Source: an uncultured Collinsella sp. | GTDB lineage: Bacteria > Actinomycetota > Coriobacteriia > Coriobacteriales > Coriobacteriaceae | Assembly (NCBI GenBank): GCA_900756725.1 | Contig: CAAELJ010000130.1 | Coordinates: forward strand, 1 to 37,629 | Direction of reading: 5' to 3' | DNA: 37,629 bases | In this document: in pieces, positions 1 through 8,115 of the stretch | Numbering within the stretch: the first letter of the stretch is position 1 | Layout of the letters: every line of letters starts with the position of its first letter | Translations under genes and position numbers: made by a program | The notes under the pieces: generated by a model | What the model saw: the letters and a program-made list of their open reading frames with translations, nothing else | Database searches by the model: none | Told to the model about the DNA's origin: nothing

Positions 1-1329
1 CCCACGATTGGCGCGGACGCCGTCGACCCGCATGCAGCGGGCTTTTCCGTAATCGAAGGCGGTACCGGCAATATCGCCGCGCCGCAAACTACCGATGTGG
101 ACGCTGCCGACACCGGTCGTCCAATCGCCCCGCACGCCCCCGCCGCGAGCCGCGATCTGGGAACTACCGTCTCGAACACTGCGAACGCCGTGGGCGCCTT
201 TATCGCCCAGGGAGCCTCGGCCATGCGCGAGATGAATGCCGCAAAGAAGGCACTCGCCGATGCACGCGATCACCTGGCAGAGTTGGAGCAGCGCATCGCC
301 GACCAAGGCGAGGAGCTCGAAACACGCCAGGATATCGCAGGCCGCTACGACCAAATCGTCGCCGAGCAGCGCCAGACTATCGACACGGCACAAAAGACCG
401 CCGCAGCGGCAGAAATCGGCCGCGATACCCATACTGCCAAGGCAACAGAGCTCAAGGCACAGCTCGAGCAAATAAAAGAAGAGGACGATGCCACCGAGCG
501 GCGTCTCAAAGCCGCGCTCGACGCGGTGGAGGCACGCGAAGCCAGCTCGCGCGAGACCGGTAACCGCCTCGTACGACGTCTCGAGGATTCCAAGCGCATC
601 CGCGACAAGGTGCAGGCCGAGCGCGACGCCGGCGTTGCCGCAGCACAGCAAACCGTCGACGCCACGCGTGCTCAACTCGAAACGCTGCGCCACGAGTATG
701 CCGAGCTGCAGCGCAATCCTTCGGCAAACCCCGCCAATTACACCGTGCGCACCAGCGAGCTCTCGATGCAGATCTCCGACACGGCCGATGCCCTGCGCAA
801 AGCCGAGGAAGATGTCCCGCGCATCACCGCCGATCTTGAGCACTCGCTCGCGGCCGCCGAGCACGCTGTCGAGCAGGCACAAGCCCCCATCGCCGACGCC
901 AAGCGTGCCCATCAGGCCGTGACGGCCGAGGCCGATGCCGCGCGCGACGAGCTGCAGACCGCAAAAGCCGCCGCCGCAACGCGCCAGCGCGAACTGCGCG
1001 AGAAGATCGCCGCCGAGGACAAGGCGCGTCGAGAGCAAGAGCAGGCCATCGCCGATGCCCAAGCGGACGTCGCGCATGCGCAGTCGATCATCGAGCAGGC
1101 GACCGAGGTGCACGACCATCCCGAGATTACCGAATCGCTCGCAGGCTCCTTGGCCCGCGATAAGGCCGAGCACGCCGAAACCGAGCGCGAAGTGGCTCAA
1201 CTCGAAGCCGCCGAGGACGCCGTGCGCGAGCGCACCCGCGACTCACGCATCAAATTCACCGGCGCCATCGTCTGCATTGTCGCCGTAATCCTCATGATCG
1301 TCCTCATCTGGCTCTTCGCGAGCAAGTAA
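1..1329 (+). CDS. Coiled-coil protein with C-terminal membrane anchor (5' end outside window)
   Basis: The frame is open from base 1, so the gene very probably starts upstream of the window. A GTG at 97 is only an internal candidate and has no convincing ribosome binding site. The visible 442 residues are rich in Ala, Glu, Gln and Arg with long heptad-like runs (about residues 75-410), indicating an extended coiled coil. The last 25 residues hold one hydrophobic segment (IVCIVAVILMIVLIWLF) followed by ASK, so the protein is probably tail-anchored with most of its mass on one side of the membrane. No catalytic motif is visible. I do not recognise a named family and the function is unknown; a structural or envelope-associated role is only a guess from composition. 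Confidence 0.8.
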   Translation, partial: PTIGADAVDPHAAGFSVIEGGTGNIAAPQTTDVDAADTGRPIAPHAPAASRDLGTTVSNTANAVGAFIAQGASAMREMNAAKKALADARDHLAELEQRIADQGEELETRQDIAGRYDQIVAEQRQTIDTAQKTAAAAEIGRDTHTAKATELKAQLEQIKEEDDATERRLKAALDAVEAREASSRETGNRLVRRLEDSKRIRDKVQAERDAGVAAAQQTVDATRAQLETLRHEYAELQRNPSANPANYTVRTSELSMQISDTADALRKAEEDVPRITADLEHSLAAAEHAVEQAQAPIADAKRAHQAVTAEADAARDELQTAKAAAATRQRELREKIAAEDKARREQEQAIADAQADVAHAQSIIEQATEVHDHPEITESLAGSLARDKAEHAETEREVAQLEAAEDAVRERTRDSRIKFTGAIVCIVAVILMIVLIWLFASK

Positions 1330-1356
1330 ACTAGCTGCCAAAAAAACGCTCAACGC

Positions 1357-1423
1357 AGTTGCGGTGAGATAGTTCCTGTTTAGCCATCAAAAAGGCCAAT
1401 TCAAGAACTATCTCACCGCAACT
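1357..1423 (+). terminator. Perfect 19-bp inverted repeat with T-run
   Basis: AGTTGCGGTGAGATAGTTC (1357-1375) is perfectly complementary to 1405-1423, with a 29-base loop, and TTTTTT follows directly. It lies 27 bases after the stop of the coiled-coil gene and can act as its terminator. The stem is longer than a usual terminator and the loop is large, so it may also be a dispersed repeat. Confidence 0.65.
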
Positions 1424-1429
1424 TTTTTA

Positions 1430-1551
1430 TTGGTGCAAAGGGGTCAGGCTACTTTGCACCAACTTGGTGTATATAGACCAGTCCCCATTGCACCAACAAC
1501 GTTTGCCCAGATAAAACCCGCCAAAATAAACCTGTCCCTTTTTGGCAGGTT
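1430..1551. repeat. REP-like cluster of short inverted repeats
   Basis: TTGGTGCAAAG (1430-1440) pairs with CTTTGCACCAA (1452-1462). A second TTGGTG (1464-1469) can pair with CACCAA (1491-1496), and AACCTG (1529-1534) with CAGGTT (1546-1551). The words 'gggtcaggct', 'agtcccca' and 'cctgtccc' recur in this short non-coding stretch. The arrangement resembles REP or BIME-like intergenic repeats; this class assignment is an inference. Confidence 0.4.
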
Positions 1552-1589
1552 GAATCACGGCAACGCCAATGTTTAGGCGAAGTCAGCGA

Positions 1590-1687
1590 AAACGCCCCTA
1601 AGCGAGCAAGGTGACGTGAAAGAGGAGGGCATTGACCTTCTGGTCATGCCCGACGATTGAACGTCAGATTGCCGCTTAGGGGCGTTT
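1590..1687. repeat. Long structured inverted-repeat element (candidate RNA or REP)
   Basis: A 98-base element folds through three nested paired blocks. The outer 15-bp stem is perfect (1590-1604 with 1673-1687, core CGCCCCTAAGCG). Next GCAA (1606-1609) pairs with TTGC (1669-1672) and TGACGT (1612-1617) with ACGTCA (1661-1666). The tip is a hairpin GGGCAT/ATGCCC (1627-1632, 1646-1651) plus GACC/GGTC (1634-1637, 1642-1645) with a TTCT loop. A 9x9 internal loop separates tip from middle. It lies between convergent genes and could terminate both, but it is more elaborate than a simple terminator. Confidence 0.55.
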
Positions 1688-1700
1688 GCAGCGTCGAGCA

Positions 1701-1727
1701 GTTACGCGGTTCGTAGAACCGCGTAAC
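1701..1727 (-). terminator. 12-bp hairpin overlapping the queA stop
   Basis: GTTACGCGGTTC (1701-1712) and GAACCGCGTAAC (1716-1727) form a perfect 12-bp stem with a 3-base loop that touches the stop codon of queA. No T-run follows on the minus strand, so termination activity is uncertain. Confidence 0.4.
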
Positions 1728-2944
1728 TAACAAATGAGCATGGCGTCGCCAAAGCTGAAGAAGCGGTAACGTTCTTCGATAGCGGCGGCGTAGGCATCCA
1801 TGATCTGGTCGCGGGAGGCAAGCGCGCTCACGAGCATCATGAGCGTAGAGCGCGGCACGTGGAAGTTCGTGATCAGCGCATCGACCACGTGATAGGTCGA
1901 GCCGGGCATGAGGTAGAGCTGCGTTGTCGCGTTCTCGCGCACCACGATGTCACCGCGGCCGAGCGTGTCGGCGCCGTCCTCGCGGCCTTCAAAATAGCGC
2001 GCCGTCACGGCCGGATCGGACACCGGCACGTCCGCGTCAAAGGCGCTCTCGAGCGAGCGCACCGCGGTGGTGCCGACGGCAATCACGCGATGGCCCTCGG
2101 CCTTCGCCTTATGCACGGCGTCGACAACCTCCTGCGACACGTGGTAGCGCTCGGTGTGCATCACATGCTGCGTGGGATCGTCCTCCTCCACCAGGCGGAA
2201 GGTATCGATGCCCACCTCGAGCTCGACGGCAGCAAACTTGGCGCCCTTGGCCTCGATAGCGGCCATAAGCTCGGGGGTAAAGTGCAGACCCGCCGTGGGA
2301 GCGGCAGCCGAGTGCTCCTCCTTCATGGCGTAAACGGTCTGGTACTTCTCGGGATCGCCCTCGTAATCGGCAATGTAGGGCGGCAGCGGCACGTGGCCGG
2401 CAGCATGGATGGCCTCGTCGAGCGTGCGCGGCTCGCCGGCGGCATTGCAACCGGCCGGCTCAAAGCGCACCAGACGGCCACCGCGGCTATCGGTGACAAA
2501 GTCGATGACCTCGGCCGTCAGCACCACGGGCGCGCCCTCGGGCGCATGGGCGCCACCGGCGCGATACTCAATCTGAGCACCGGGCTTCAGACGCTTGCCC
2601 GGCTTGACCAGGCACTCCCAAACATGGCCCAGCGGATCCACGTCCTCGCGGCGCTTGAGCAGCAGCGTCTCGACCACGCCACCCGAGCCGGCTTTGCGAC
2701 CGATCAGGCGGGCCGGCATCACGCGCGTCTTGTTGATGACGAGCACATCGCCCGGCTCGATATAGTCGATGATGTCACGGAAGATGCGGTGCTCGACGGT
2801 ACCGCCGTGCTCCAGCGGCGTTCCCGCCTGGGAGCCCTTGCGATCCACCACCAGCAGGCGGCAGGAGTCACGCGGCTCGGCAGGCGCCTGGGCAATCAGT
2901 TCCTCAGGAAGGTTGTAATCAAAATCATCGGTACGCATAGACAC
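1727..2944 (-). CDS. queA: S-adenosylmethionine:tRNA ribosyltransferase-isomerase QueA
   Basis: QueA transfers and isomerises the ribosyl group of AdoMet onto the 7-aminomethyl-7-deazaguanine base of tRNA, making epoxyqueuosine in the cytoplasm. The N-terminus (FDYNLPEELIAQAPAEPRD), the segment EEHSAAAPTAGLHF and the motif FHVPRSTLMMLV are typical of the family. At 405 residues it is longer than the usual 340-360. The start is a GTG at 2944, because AAGGAG sits 8 bases upstream; the ATG two codons later would be 14 bases from it. It is the last gene of a leftward unit with queH, 64 bases downstream of the queH stop. The two products act consecutively in queuosine synthesis. Confidence 0.95.
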   Translation of the reverse strand: MSMRTDDFDYNLPEELIAQAPAEPRDSCRLLVVDRKGSQAGTPLEHGGTVEHRIFRDIIDYIEPGDVLVINKTRVMPARLIGRKAGSGGVVETLLLKRREDVDPLGHVWECLVKPGKRLKPGAQIEYRAGGAHAPEGAPVVLTAEVIDFVTDSRGGRLVRFEPAGCNAAGEPRTLDEAIHAAGHVPLPPYIADYEGDPEKYQTVYAMKEEHSAAAPTAGLHFTPELMAAIEAKGAKFAAVELEVGIDTFRLVEEDDPTQHVMHTERYHVSQEVVDAVHKAKAEGHRVIAVGTTAVRSLESAFDADVPVSDPAVTARYFEGREDGADTLGRGDIVVRENATTQLYLMPGSTYHVVDALITNFHVPRSTLMMLVSALASRDQIMDAYAAAIEERYRFFSFGDAMLIC

Positions 2945-3008
2945 GTCGGATACTCCTTATATAGCTAAAGTCCGTTCTACATCCTAGCAGGCTGCCAGCT
3001 CAAAAGAA

Positions 3009-3590
3009 CTACTTTTTGGACGCTTTGCGCTCGTCGCGGATGCGGGCGCGGTCCATGGCCGCCTCGACGGCCGAGAATCGGCAGCCGCAATAATTCTGCC
3101 GATACATGCCCAGCTCGCGCGAACGGCGAGTCGCCTCGGGGTAATACGGGCGAAAATCGCGAATGACCGGGATGAGCCCATGTGCCGCCGCCAAACGCTC
3201 TAACACATCATTGCAGGTTTCGAACAGCTGATACGGCGAGACGGCGAGCGTCGTGCCCACAAACTCAAACCCGCGCTCCTGGGCCACACGGCATGCCTCG
3301 GCCAGACGCAGGGCATAGCACGCGCGACAGCGACGGGACCGATCGGCGCCCAACGGGGCCACGCCGGCCTCCCAGCGATCGCGGTCCTCCCCCGCCTCGA
3401 TGAGCTCAATGTCGCCGTCGGCACACCACCGGCGCAGCTCGTCCAAGCGCCGCTGCCATTCATCATGAGGCTGAATATTGGGGTTGGTCCAGCAAATCGT
3501 GGGCTCAAACCCTTCCTCGCGCAGCAGGCGAACCGGCTCCAGTGAGCACGGCGCACAGCAGGCGTGCAACAACAACGGCCTCATCAACAT
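3009..3590 (-). CDS. queH: Epoxyqueuosine reductase QueH
   Basis: QueH (formerly DUF208) reduces epoxyqueuosine in tRNA to queuosine, the step after QueA, and is the non-homologous replacement of the cobalamin-dependent QueG. The family cysteines are visible: HACCAPC near the N-terminus (residues 9-15), CRACY in the middle and YCGC near the C-terminus, which in this family bind an iron-sulfur cluster and metal. The length of 193 residues is normal. The ATG at 3590 and a second ATG at 3584 are both possible; GGGACGGGG upstream is better spaced for 3584. It lies 30 bases behind a zincin gene and directly before queA, so the three genes probably form one operon. Confidence 0.93.
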   Translation of the reverse strand: MLMRPLLLHACCAPCSLEPVRLLREEGFEPTICWTNPNIQPHDEWQRRLDELRRWCADGDIELIEAGEDRDRWEAGVAPLGADRSRRCRACYALRLAEACRVAQERGFEFVGTTLAVSPYQLFETCNDVLERLAAAHGLIPVIRDFRPYYPEATRRSRELGMYRQNYCGCRFSAVEAAMDRARIRDERKASKK

Positions 3591-3620
3591 CCCCGTCCCA
3601 GAAAAACCATCCCAAAAAGG

Positions 3621-4190
3621 CTACCTTGCGAAAAAGCGCACGCCAAAGGACGTGTCCTCGCAGGCGACAATGCGGCGGTCGCGCAGGATGGTCCGCACGT
3701 AATACCAGTCGCCCACACAGCCCGACAAGTGCAGACCAGCCGCCAGGTAGCACAGCAGCGGATAGCCCGAGAGCGCAAACCCTAGGGCAAACGCCGCCGT
3801 CACAACAACCGTCGGCGCCAGGCAAACCGCCACGTACCGCCGGCGCGAATACACCACGCCCTCGGCGCAGGCATAAATCATGCAGGTTTCGAGATTTGCC
3901 CCAAAGGTCACCCGGGCACCGGCGGGCGCAAACAGCTTAAAGAACACCGCGTGCACCAGCTCGTGCACGGCAAATGACGCCGCCGAAACCGCAGCCAAGC
4001 CGACTATCCAGCCCAAGACAGCCGTCCAGCCACCCGCGTCAGCCGCATCCAGATCCGCGGGCCCACCCAGCAGCATAAACACCGGCACCAGGCACACGGC
4101 AAATGCGCCAAGCACGGCCATCCCCCACACAAAGCAGGCGTGCAGAAAATCCTCGTCCTCAAACGCATGTATGTTGGAAATCTCATTCAT
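3621..4190 (-). CDS. DUF3267-type membrane zincin (putative metallopeptidase)
   Basis: A 189-residue membrane protein with an HELVH motif at residues 76-80, matching the HExxH zinc-binding signature. It has about four hydrophobic segments (about 18-41, 57-76, 119-136, 139-157). This layout fits the DUF3267 family of putative membrane zincins. The N-terminus is acidic and probably cytoplasmic. No substrate can be inferred. It is the first gene of the leftward unit with queH and queA (30 bases before queH), but a functional link with queuosine is not evident. The ATG at 4190 has only a weak upstream AAGATG. Confidence 0.8.
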   Translation of the reverse strand: MNEISNIHAFEDEDFLHACFVWGMAVLGAFAVCLVPVFMLLGGPADLDAADAGGWTAVLGWIVGLAAVSAASFAVHELVHAVFFKLFAPAGARVTFGANLETCMIYACAEGVVYSRRRYVAVCLAPTVVVTAAFALGFALSGYPLLCYLAAGLHLSGCVGDWYYVRTILRDRRIVACEDTSFGVRFFAR

Positions 4191-4322
4191 AGCATCTTAG
4201 GATAGCGCCCCTGCCACGTACCCGTCCGCATGTGCGATAATGTCGAACGATATGCACGAATTGACCACCGCGTCGCCAGGCCTTGCGCCCGGCCGCGCTC
4301 TCACCATATGCGAAGGAGTCCC

Positions 4323-6473
4323 ATGGCATCCAAATACTCCATGAACGACCGTCCCAGCTGGCCTCGCCGCGCCATCGTTACCGCCGGCGAGCCCTACGGC
4401 AACAAGGGCCTTCACTTTGGCCACGTCGGCGGTGTCTTTGTCCCGGCCGACTTCTTCGCCCGTTTCCTGCGCGACCGTCTGGGCCGCGAGAACGTCATCT
4501 TCACCTCGGGCACTGACTGCTACGGCTCGCCCATCATGGAGAGCTACCGCAAGCTCAAGGAGAACGAAGGCTACGACAAGTCCATCGGCGAGTATGTCGA
4601 GTCCAATCACTCCCGCCAGGCCGCGACCCTCAACAACTACAACATCAGCTGTGATATCTACGGCGGCTCGGGCCTTGAGCCGGCTGCGCAGATTCACAAC
4701 GAGGTTACCGCCGAGATTATCAAGCGCCTGCACGAGCAGGGCACCATCTCCAAGCGCTCCACGCTGCAGTTCTACGATGCCAAGGCCGGTACGTTCCTCA
4801 ACGGCCGCCAGGTGATCGGTCGCTGCCCCATCCAGGGCTGCAAGTCCGAGAAAGCCTACGCCGACGAGTGCGACCTGGGTCACCAGTTTGAGCCCGAGGA
4901 GCTCATCGCGCCCAAGAGCCAGCTCACCGGCGAGGTGCCCGAGCTGCGCCCGGTCGACAACCTCTACTTCGACCTGCCGGCCTACCTCGACTTTATGAAG
5001 ACTTACACCGCCAAGCTCGCCCAGAACCCGCAGGTTCGCTCCGTGGTCTCCAAGACCATGGAAGAGTGGCTGCTGCCGGCACAGCTCTACATCCAGAACA
5101 AGTTCCGCGAGGCCTTCGACGCCGTCGAGGACCAGCTCCCCGAGCACACCGTGCTGGAGCCCGAGGGCAACAAGAGCAGCTTTACCGTCACCTTCCCCAG
5201 CTGGAAGGAGCGCGACGACGCCCACGCGGTGCTCGCCAACGGCGGTGTGCGCTTCCGTAGCGGCAAGGCGCTCGTGCCCTTCCGCATCACCGGCAACATC
5301 GACTGGGGCGTTCCGGTGCCCGAGGTCGACGGCGTGAACGATGTCACCTGCTGGTGCTGGCCCGAGAGCCTGTGGGCGCCCATCAGCTACACCCGCACCG
5401 TGCTCGCCCGCGATGCCAAGGCCGCCGGCGTGACCGAGGGTGTTGCCGCCCAGGACGCCGCCCTCATGGGCGAGCCCGCCGCCGATTCCACGCAGGTCCC
5501 CGCGCCCACCTACCAGCACAGCTCACTCGACTGGCGCGACTGGTGGTGCTCTGACGACGCTCAGATCTACCAGTTCATCGGCCAGGACAACATCTACTTC
5601 TACTGCATCGCGCAGACCGCCATGTGGGAAGCCCTGGGTTGGGACCTTACGCAGAGCACCGTCAGTGCCTGCTATCACCTGCTCTACATGGGCAAAAAGG
5701 CCAGCTCGTCCTCGCAGACGCCTCCCCCGCCGGCAGACGACCTGCTCAACCACTACACCTGCGAGCAGATGCGTGCGCATTGGCTGTCGCTCGGCCTGTC
5801 CGAGAAGCCGGTGAGCTTTAGCCCCAAGGCATACGACACGCGCGTGACTGGCAAGGACAAGGACGGCAACGAGGTACGCGCCTGCGATGACAAGCGCGTC
5901 ATCGACCCGGCCCTTAAGGAGAGCGCCCTTTTGACCGGCGTGTTCAACCGCCTGGCCCGCAGCTGCTTCTACGGCGTCGCCGTCAAGGAAGGCGACGAGA
6001 GCCCGTACCGCAACGGCTGCATCCCCGCCGGTGCAGCCTCCGCCACCGTGGTCGAGGCTGCCGAGCAGGCCGCCCTTGCCTTTGAGCAGGCCATGTACAA
6101 GTTCGAGACGCACCGCGCGCTCGCCGTGTGCGACGACTACCTGCGTGCCGCCAACAAGCGCTGGAGCGACGCCTCCAAGGCCGCCAACAAGCTCGAGGGC
6201 GAGCCGGCCAACGCCGCCATGAAGCAGGCCCTGGTCGATGCCTTTACCGAGCTGCGCGTGGCGACCGTGCTCATGCACGGCATCGTCCCGGCCGGCTGCG
6301 AGCTCATCTGCGAGTACTTCGACGTCGACCCGGTCGCCTTCTTTAGCTGGGACAACATCTTTGCCTCCACGGACGAGTTTATGGAGAGCCTGGGCGAGAA
6401 GCCCGGCGAGCACCGCGTAAAGCCGCTGCCCCCGCGCTTCGACTTCTTTAGCAAGCACGAGAGCCAGTACTAG
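4323..6473 (+). CDS. Methionyl-tRNA-synthetase-like class I tRNA ligase with degenerate KMSKS loop
   Basis: A 716-residue class I tRNA ligase-like protein most similar in layout to methionyl-tRNA synthetase. Visible elements are HFGH at residues 31-34 (the HIGH motif), a metal-knuckle-like set C168, C173, C183 and H187, NIDWGVPVPE (compare DLKWGxPVP of MetRS) and YQFIGQDNI (compare HFIGKDN). The KMSKS loop reads KKASSSSQ (residues 458-465), lacking the second lysine of KMSKS. No C-terminal EMAP-like tRNA-binding domain is visible. The start at 4323 is set by GAAGGAG seven bases upstream; an in-frame ATG at 4230 has no site and encodes an unrelated Arg-rich stretch. It may charge tRNA or be a paralogue with another role; I could not decide. 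Confidence 0.8.
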   Translation: MASKYSMNDRPSWPRRAIVTAGEPYGNKGLHFGHVGGVFVPADFFARFLRDRLGRENVIFTSGTDCYGSPIMESYRKLKENEGYDKSIGEYVESNHSRQAATLNNYNISCDIYGGSGLEPAAQIHNEVTAEIIKRLHEQGTISKRSTLQFYDAKAGTFLNGRQVIGRCPIQGCKSEKAYADECDLGHQFEPEELIAPKSQLTGEVPELRPVDNLYFDLPAYLDFMKTYTAKLAQNPQVRSVVSKTMEEWLLPAQLYIQNKFREAFDAVEDQLPEHTVLEPEGNKSSFTVTFPSWKERDDAHAVLANGGVRFRSGKALVPFRITGNIDWGVPVPEVDGVNDVTCWCWPESLWAPISYTRTVLARDAKAAGVTEGVAAQDAALMGEPAADSTQVPAPTYQHSSLDWRDWWCSDDAQIYQFIGQDNIYFYCIAQTAMWEALGWDLTQSTVSACYHLLYMGKKASSSSQTPPPPADDLLNHYTCEQMRAHWLSLGLSEKPVSFSPKAYDTRVTGKDKDGNEVRACDDKRVIDPALKESALLTGVFNRLARSCFYGVAVKEGDESPYRNGCIPAGAASATVVEAAEQAALAFEQAMYKFETHRALAVCDDYLRAANKRWSDASKAANKLEGEPANAAMKQALVDAFTELRVATVLMHGIVPAGCELICEYFDVDPVAFFSWDNIFASTDEFMESLGEKPGEHRVKPLPPRFDFFSKHESQY

Positions 6474-6489
6474 GCCAACGCCAAGGCAG

Positions 6490-6598
6490 AGTAGTCAATT
6501 TGGGACGGGGCCATTTTAGCTACCCCGTCCCAAATTTAACTGCAACGCCTGCCAAAACGGACGGGTAGCTAAAATAGCCCCGTCCCAAATTGACTACT
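6490..6598. repeat. Nested 40-bp inverted repeat with alternative folds
   Basis: The arm 6490-6530 (AGTAGTCAATTTGGGACGGG...) pairs almost perfectly with 6559-6598, with one mismatch and one bulge over about 40 bp, followed by TTTT. Within the left arm AATTTGGGACGGGG (6497-6510) can also pair with CCCCGTCCCAAATT (6523-6536), giving a local hairpin that excludes the long fold. It lies 16 bases after the tRNA-ligase stop and 26 bases before the next start codon, so it may terminate the first gene or gate the second. Confidence 0.65.
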
Positions 6599-6624
6599 TT
6601 TACCGGAATGGGAAGGAAAGACGG

Positions 6625-7728
6625 ATGTCCAAGCCGCGTCGTCGTAGGCAGAAAAAGCAGGTTAAGCCCGAGCTTAAACTCAGGCAGTTTGCCGCTACCG
6701 AACTTTCCGACCAGCTTGCCGCCCTTCCCTGCGCCGCCGACCTGCCGCGCTTTATGGTCGACACGGTTGCCGGCGCCTATGCACCCGCCGATGCCGAGCT
6801 CGTGATCGAAGGCTTTGGCGCCGCGGCCACACGCCCGGTCACGCTGCGCGCCAACACGCTCAAGGCGAACGCCAAGGACATCGCCGCGGCACTCGACGCC
6901 GCCGGGATCGCTCACCAAACCGTTGCCTGGTACCCGGATGCCTACATCCTGCCCGAGGCCCAGGTTTCCGACCTGTGGGACCTCGACATCTACCGCGACG
7001 GCAAAATCTATCTGCAGAGCCTGTCGTCCATGATGCCTCCTTTGGTGCTGGGCGCCCAGGCCGGCGAGGACATCCTGGACATGTGTGCGGCCCCCGGCGG
7101 CAAGACGACGCAGATCGCCGCCCTCACCCAGGGCCAGGCGCACCTCACCGCCTGCGAGATGAGCATTCCCCGCGCCGAAAAGCTCGAGGCCAACTTGGGC
7201 CGCCTGGGCGCCAAAAACGTGCCCGTCATGCGTATTGACGCGCGCGAGCTTGACGAGTTCTTCCGCTTTGACCGTATCCTGCTCGACGCCCCCTGTACCG
7301 GTACGGGCACCGTCATCAGCGGCAACGAGAAAAGTCTGCGCGGCCTCACCGAGCAGCTGCTTGTCAAGTGTGCCCGCTCGCAGCGCGCGCTTCTGGACCG
7401 CGCCATGGGGGCCCTCAAACCGGGCGGCACGCTCGTCTATTCGACCTGTTCGATCTTGCCGCAGGAAAACGAGGACGCCCTGCAAGAGGCCCTCGACAAG
7501 CATATGGACTGCGAGCTCATCCCCCTCGACGGCACGCCAAGCGAAAGCGAAGCGCGTCGCGCACAGGATACCGGCGACAAGCCGCATATCGAGTGCAACG
7601 CCCTTACCGAAGCCATTGCCGCGGGCCACGTCTCGGCCATTGCCAACGGCATGCCCGGCACGCTGACCATTCCGCCCAGTCGCGACTTTGAGGGCTTCTA
7701 TATCGCCCTGGTCCGAAAACGCAGCTAG
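6625..7728 (+). CDS. RsmB/NOP family RNA (cytosine-C5) methyltransferase
   Basis: A 367-residue AdoMet-dependent RNA m5C methyltransferase. The AdoMet-binding motif I is DMCAAPGGKT (from residue 152). Motif IV DAPCTGTG places one catalytic-type cysteine at residue 224, and motif VI STCS places the second at 275, the two-cysteine pattern of RsmB/RsmF/NOP2 enzymes. The N-terminus is basic (KPRRRRQKKQ). A PUA or NusB-like accessory domain is not obvious, so the target (16S rRNA, 23S rRNA or tRNA) cannot be assigned. The ATG at 6625 has GGAAGGAAAG upstream. The gene follows a long inverted repeat in its leader and is convergent with a small membrane-protein gene. Confidence 0.9.
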   Translation: MSKPRRRRQKKQVKPELKLRQFAATELSDQLAALPCAADLPRFMVDTVAGAYAPADAELVIEGFGAAATRPVTLRANTLKANAKDIAAALDAAGIAHQTVAWYPDAYILPEAQVSDLWDLDIYRDGKIYLQSLSSMMPPLVLGAQAGEDILDMCAAPGGKTTQIAALTQGQAHLTACEMSIPRAEKLEANLGRLGAKNVPVMRIDARELDEFFRFDRILLDAPCTGTGTVISGNEKSLRGLTEQLLVKCARSQRALLDRAMGALKPGGTLVYSTCSILPQENEDALQEALDKHMDCELIPLDGTPSESEARRAQDTGDKPHIECNALTEAIAAGHVSAIANGMPGTLTIPPSRDFEGFYIALVRKRS

Positions 7729-7752
7729 CGCACGGATTCAAAACTCAACAAG

Positions 7753-7923
7753 CTATCGCCGTGCGCGCCTGTCCTGCTGGTCCTTATGCCGCGCAAGCGC
7801 TTCACGCTCCTTGCGCTCGGCCTTTTTGCCCTTAATGGCCGTGACCGCAAAGTAGATGACCGCGGCGGCAACGATTGCGCCCACGCATAGGCCAATCGAG
7901 CCTAACATTGCCGAAAATTCCAT
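7753..7923 (-). CDS. Small 56-residue single-pass membrane protein
   Basis: Read leftward from the ATG at 7923 the frame gives MEFSAMLGSIGLCVGAIVAA and ends at a TAG at 7755-7753. One hydrophobic segment (about residues 7-29) is followed by a highly charged tail rich in Lys, Arg and Glu (KGKKAERKEREALARHKD). AGAGAGGTGA lies about 7 bases before the ATG and is a good ribosome binding site. The composition (transmembrane segment then basic tail in the cytoplasm) is coding-like. The protein is too short for usual gene callers. No function is known. The gene is convergent with the methyltransferase gene, 24 bases away. Confidence 0.7.
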   Translation of the reverse strand: MEFSAMLGSIGLCVGAIVAAAVIYFAVTAIKGKKAERKEREALARHKDQQDRRARR

Positions 7924-8115
7924 ACCGCGTCACCTCTCTTTTGCATACGGGACATTCAAGATAGCACCTCGATTCCCGCCACCACAGCTCCTTCACGTTC
8001 GCCGGCCCTTCAGTCTAACGGATGGCGCGGCGGGGAAAAATCAACTCGTCAAACGATTTAGCACTCGCAACGCCGGTCGTACACTGCCGACCGCAGAACA
8101 TAGAAACGGACCGCC

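Noticed and set aside
1859..2968. Plus-strand frame opposite queA
   Set aside because: His/Arg-rich product with no motif, the antisense image of queA.
4197..5519. Long minus-strand frame opposite the tRNA-ligase-like gene
   Set aside because: It lies against a clear conserved gene and gives a Gly/Val-rich product without motif, the typical antisense shadow of a GC-rich gene.
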